Assembly: GCA_016191245.1 (NCBI GenBank)
Contig: JACPOY010000019.1
Coordinates: 186,001 to 250,000 of the forward strand
Source: Gammaproteobacteria bacterium
GTDB lineage: Bacteria > Pseudomonadota > Gammaproteobacteria > Berkiellales > Berkiellaceae
DNA: 64,000 nt
Reading direction: 5' to 3'
Numbering within the stretch: the stretch's first letter is position 1; each line of letters begins with the position of its first letter. Below the pieces are notes generated by a model that was not told the DNA's origin, did not search any database, and was given only the letters and a program-made list of their open reading frames with translations. The translations under genes were made by a program, and so were the position numbers. Below, in pieces: positions 62,130-64,000 of this stretch.

Positions 62130-64000
62130 ATGCTAAAAACTGTTTTTTCTGTCCCTGAGCTTGATTGTCCTTCTGAAGAGAAGTTAATTCGCAATTCTTT
62201 AAAAAGAATATCTGATATTGAAAATATAGAATGTAACTTTCTTTCTCGTGAATTAATTGTAACTCATAGCTTAACTGATACCGCAATCATTGAAAAGGCA
62301 ATTCAAGCATTAGGAATGGCGATAACAATTAAAAAAAATGATATTACACATGATAAAAAACAGATACCCTTAGATACTCATAAAAACTGGGTTTTGATTG
62401 GTATTGCAGGGATTTTAGCTTTATTCGCTGAGATATGGTCTTTAATGGTTGTAAAGGAACATGATGCAGTTGTTGCGGCTTTATCTCTTATAGCCATTAT
62501 TATTAGCGGCAGACAAACCTTCAAGAAAGGCTTACTATCAATTCGTACCTTTACGATGAATATTAACTTCTTGATGATGATTGCAATCAGTGGTGCTATA
62601 GTTATTGGGGAATGGCCAGAAGCTGCAATGGTAACGGTTTTATTTGCTTTAGCCGAATTAATTGAGCGTTATTCTTTTGACAAAGCTCGAAATGCAATTG
62701 AAACCCTTATGGAACTAGCGCCAGAAGTTGCTTCAGTTAAAAATGAAGAAGGTAAGTGGCAAGTTGTTTCAATTGATAAAATCAATATAAATGATGTTGT
62801 GTGGGTTAAACCGGGAGAGAGGATCCCCTTAGATGGCATCCTTATCAAAGGACAAACTACAGTAAATCAAGCGCCTATCACTGGTGAATCTCTTCCAATC
62901 GATAAAAATGTAGATGATGCCCTATATGCTGGAACACTAAATGAATATGGTTCTATTGAATTCAGAGTAACAGCCAATCTTAATCAAACCTTACTGTCAA
63001 GAATTATTCATGCTGTGGAAGAAGCTCAAACTCAACGCGCGCCTACTCAGCAATTTGTCGATAAGTTTGCAAAATATTATACACCTTTGATGGTTATACT
63101 TGCATTAATCGTTGGTTTACTACCTCCTTTTCTATTAAATGAACCAATTACTCCTTGGGTCTACAAAGCGTTGGTATTATTAGTAATTGCGTGTCCTTGT
63201 GCATTGGTTATATCAACACCGATAACAATTGTAAGTGGTTTGGCCTCTCTAGCCAAACAAGGAATTTTAATAAAAGGCGGTGTTTACCTTGAAAATGGAC
63301 ACAAACTTAAAGCAATTGCCTTTGATAAAACAGGGACCCTAACCCAAGGGAAGCCTGTCGTAACAGACTTTATTAATATTGAAGAAAATTCTTCCGCACA
63401 GCGAATAGCAGCTAGCTTAAATACACATTCAGAACATCCTATTGCACAGTCAATAGTAACTGTCTGGAAAGAAAAATCGCCTCATGAAAATCTATTAGAA
63501 GTAGAGTCATTTAAAGTTATTCCCGGTAAAGGCGTAAAAGGGGTAATTAATAATCAACTTTATTTTATTGGTAATCATCATTTAGCTGAAGACAATAAAG
63601 TTTGTAATCAAAAAATTGAAATGCTATTAAATAATTTAGAACAAAATGGAAAAACAACAATTTTATTGACGACAACTGATAAGGTTGTCGCAATTTTTGC
63701 AGTTGCAGATACAATTAGGCCTTCTAGTCAAGAAGCTATTAGCCTTTTGCATAGACTGGGACTCAAAACAATCCTGATTACAGGAGATAATCCTGTCACA
63801 GCCAAGGCAATTGCAAAGATTTTAGATATTGATGAAGTTAAAGCTAATCAATTACCAGAACAAAAATTGCTGACAATTGCTGACTTGATAAAACGTTACA
63901 AGGTAGTGGGAATGGTTGGTGATGGCATTAATGATGCCCCAGCGCTTGCAAAAGCAACAATTGGCTTTGCGATGGGAGATGCCGGAACCGACACTGCACT
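62130..64000 (+). CDS. Zn/Cd-type P1B ATPase, CadA/ZntA-like, cut by the window end
   Basis: At least 623 residues are visible; the C-terminus lies beyond the window. The start ATG (62130) follows a weak GGAATAATT ribosome site. The N-terminal metal domain has PELDCPSEEKL, the CPSE-type form found in CadA-like proteins. The membrane motif is VIACPCALVISTP (CPC). Phosphorylation site [12 protein letters not shown] in EHPIAQS, ITGDNPVTAKAI and VGDGINDAPALAKATIG are also present. It pumps Zn, Cd or Pb from the cytoplasm and completes the divalent-metal block with CzcCBA and the CDF. Confidence 0.92.
   Translation, partial: MLKTVFSVPELDCPSEEKLIRNSLKRISDIENIECNFLSRELIVTHSLTDTAIIEKAIQALGMAITIKKNDITHDKKQIPLDTHKNWVLIGIAGILALFAEIWSLMVVKEHDAVVAALSLIAIIISGRQTFKKGLLSIRTFTMNINFLMMIAISGAIVIGEWPEAAMVTVLFALAELIERYSFDKARNAIETLMELAPEVASVKNEEGKWQVVSIDKININDVVWVKPGERIPLDGILIKGQTTVNQAPITGESLPIDKNVDDALYAGTLNEYGSIEFRVTANLNQTLLSRIIHAVEEAQTQRAPTQQFVDKFAKYYTPLMVILALIVGLLPPFLLNEPITPWVYKALVLLVIACPCALVISTPITIVSGLASLAKQGILIKGGVYLENGHKLKAIAFDKTGTLTQGKPVVTDFINIEENSSAQRIAASLNTHSEHPIAQSIVTVWKEKSPHENLLEVESFKVIPGKGVKGVINNQLYFIGNHHLAEDNKVCNQKIEMLLNNLEQNGKTTILLTTTDKVVAIFAVADTIRPSSQEAISLLHRLGLKTILITGDNPVTAKAIAKILDIDEVKANQLPEQKLLTIADLIKRYKVVGMVGDGINDAPALAKATIGFAMGDAGTDTA

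Overview
The window reads as an accessory, metal-resistance-rich stretch of a low-GC gammaproteobacterial chromosome, most likely Legionella or a close relative. That assignment is an inference from the AT-rich composition, several proteins of a kind I associate with legionellae (for example at 6637-7629 and 8732-9457), and the Hel/Cus/Czc-type efflux operons. No rRNA, tRNA, CRISPR array or intact transposase was recognised.

Layout. (1) 1-1233: a metal-sensor-type gene cut by the window edge, a short sigma-factor-like gene and a secreted Cys/His/Trp-repeat protein; the last two have matching promoter-like elements. (2) 1321-9457: mostly housekeeping genes (murI, argR, a MASE1 membrane protein, a Dot1-like methyltransferase, an ABC exporter, a glutaredoxin) and an EndA-family protein that has lost its active site. 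(3) 9482-15588: copper-handling genes (TolC-type channel, Tat-exported multicopper oxidase, DUF2231 and DUF6488 proteins) mixed with secreted His-rich repeat proteins and a small MITE-like element. (4) 15716-31307: a carbon-storage/energy module (DUF3141 hydrolase, beta-CASP RNase-like protein, AMP/thymidine phosphorylase, PRPP synthetase, MaoC-Pta fusion, acetate kinase, FabI, phasin-like protein, PHA synthase) with copper genes inside it (DUF2933, methyltransferase, CopB ATPase, HMA chaperone, Met-rich membrane protein). (5) 31341-39558: a CusCBA-like RND operon led by a PMR1-type Ca2+-ATPase. (6) 39887-46681: a phosphoketolase-family enzyme, a patch of decaying genes with a 53-bp tandem repeat, and a large epimerase-SPW-membrane fusion. 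(7) 47225-64000: a second CusCBA operon with a TPR protein, the remnant of another RND pump, then an RHH regulator, CzcCBA, a cation diffusion facilitator and a Cd/Zn-type P-type ATPase that runs off the right edge.

How it fits together. Three complete HME-RND tripartite pumps, three P-type ATPases, one CDF, a copper oxidase and several metal-binding repeat proteins would handle Cu(I)/Ag(I) and Zn/Cd/Co across both membranes. The carbon module resembles, in gene content, the low-oxygen-activated (lxa) type loci known from Burkholderia. A plausible flow is nucleotide or ribose salvage to pentose phosphate, then phosphoketolase to acetyl-phosphate, then acetate kinase (ATP) or Pta (acyl-CoA) and PHA. 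The gene families are seen in the sequence; the pathway flow is inference.
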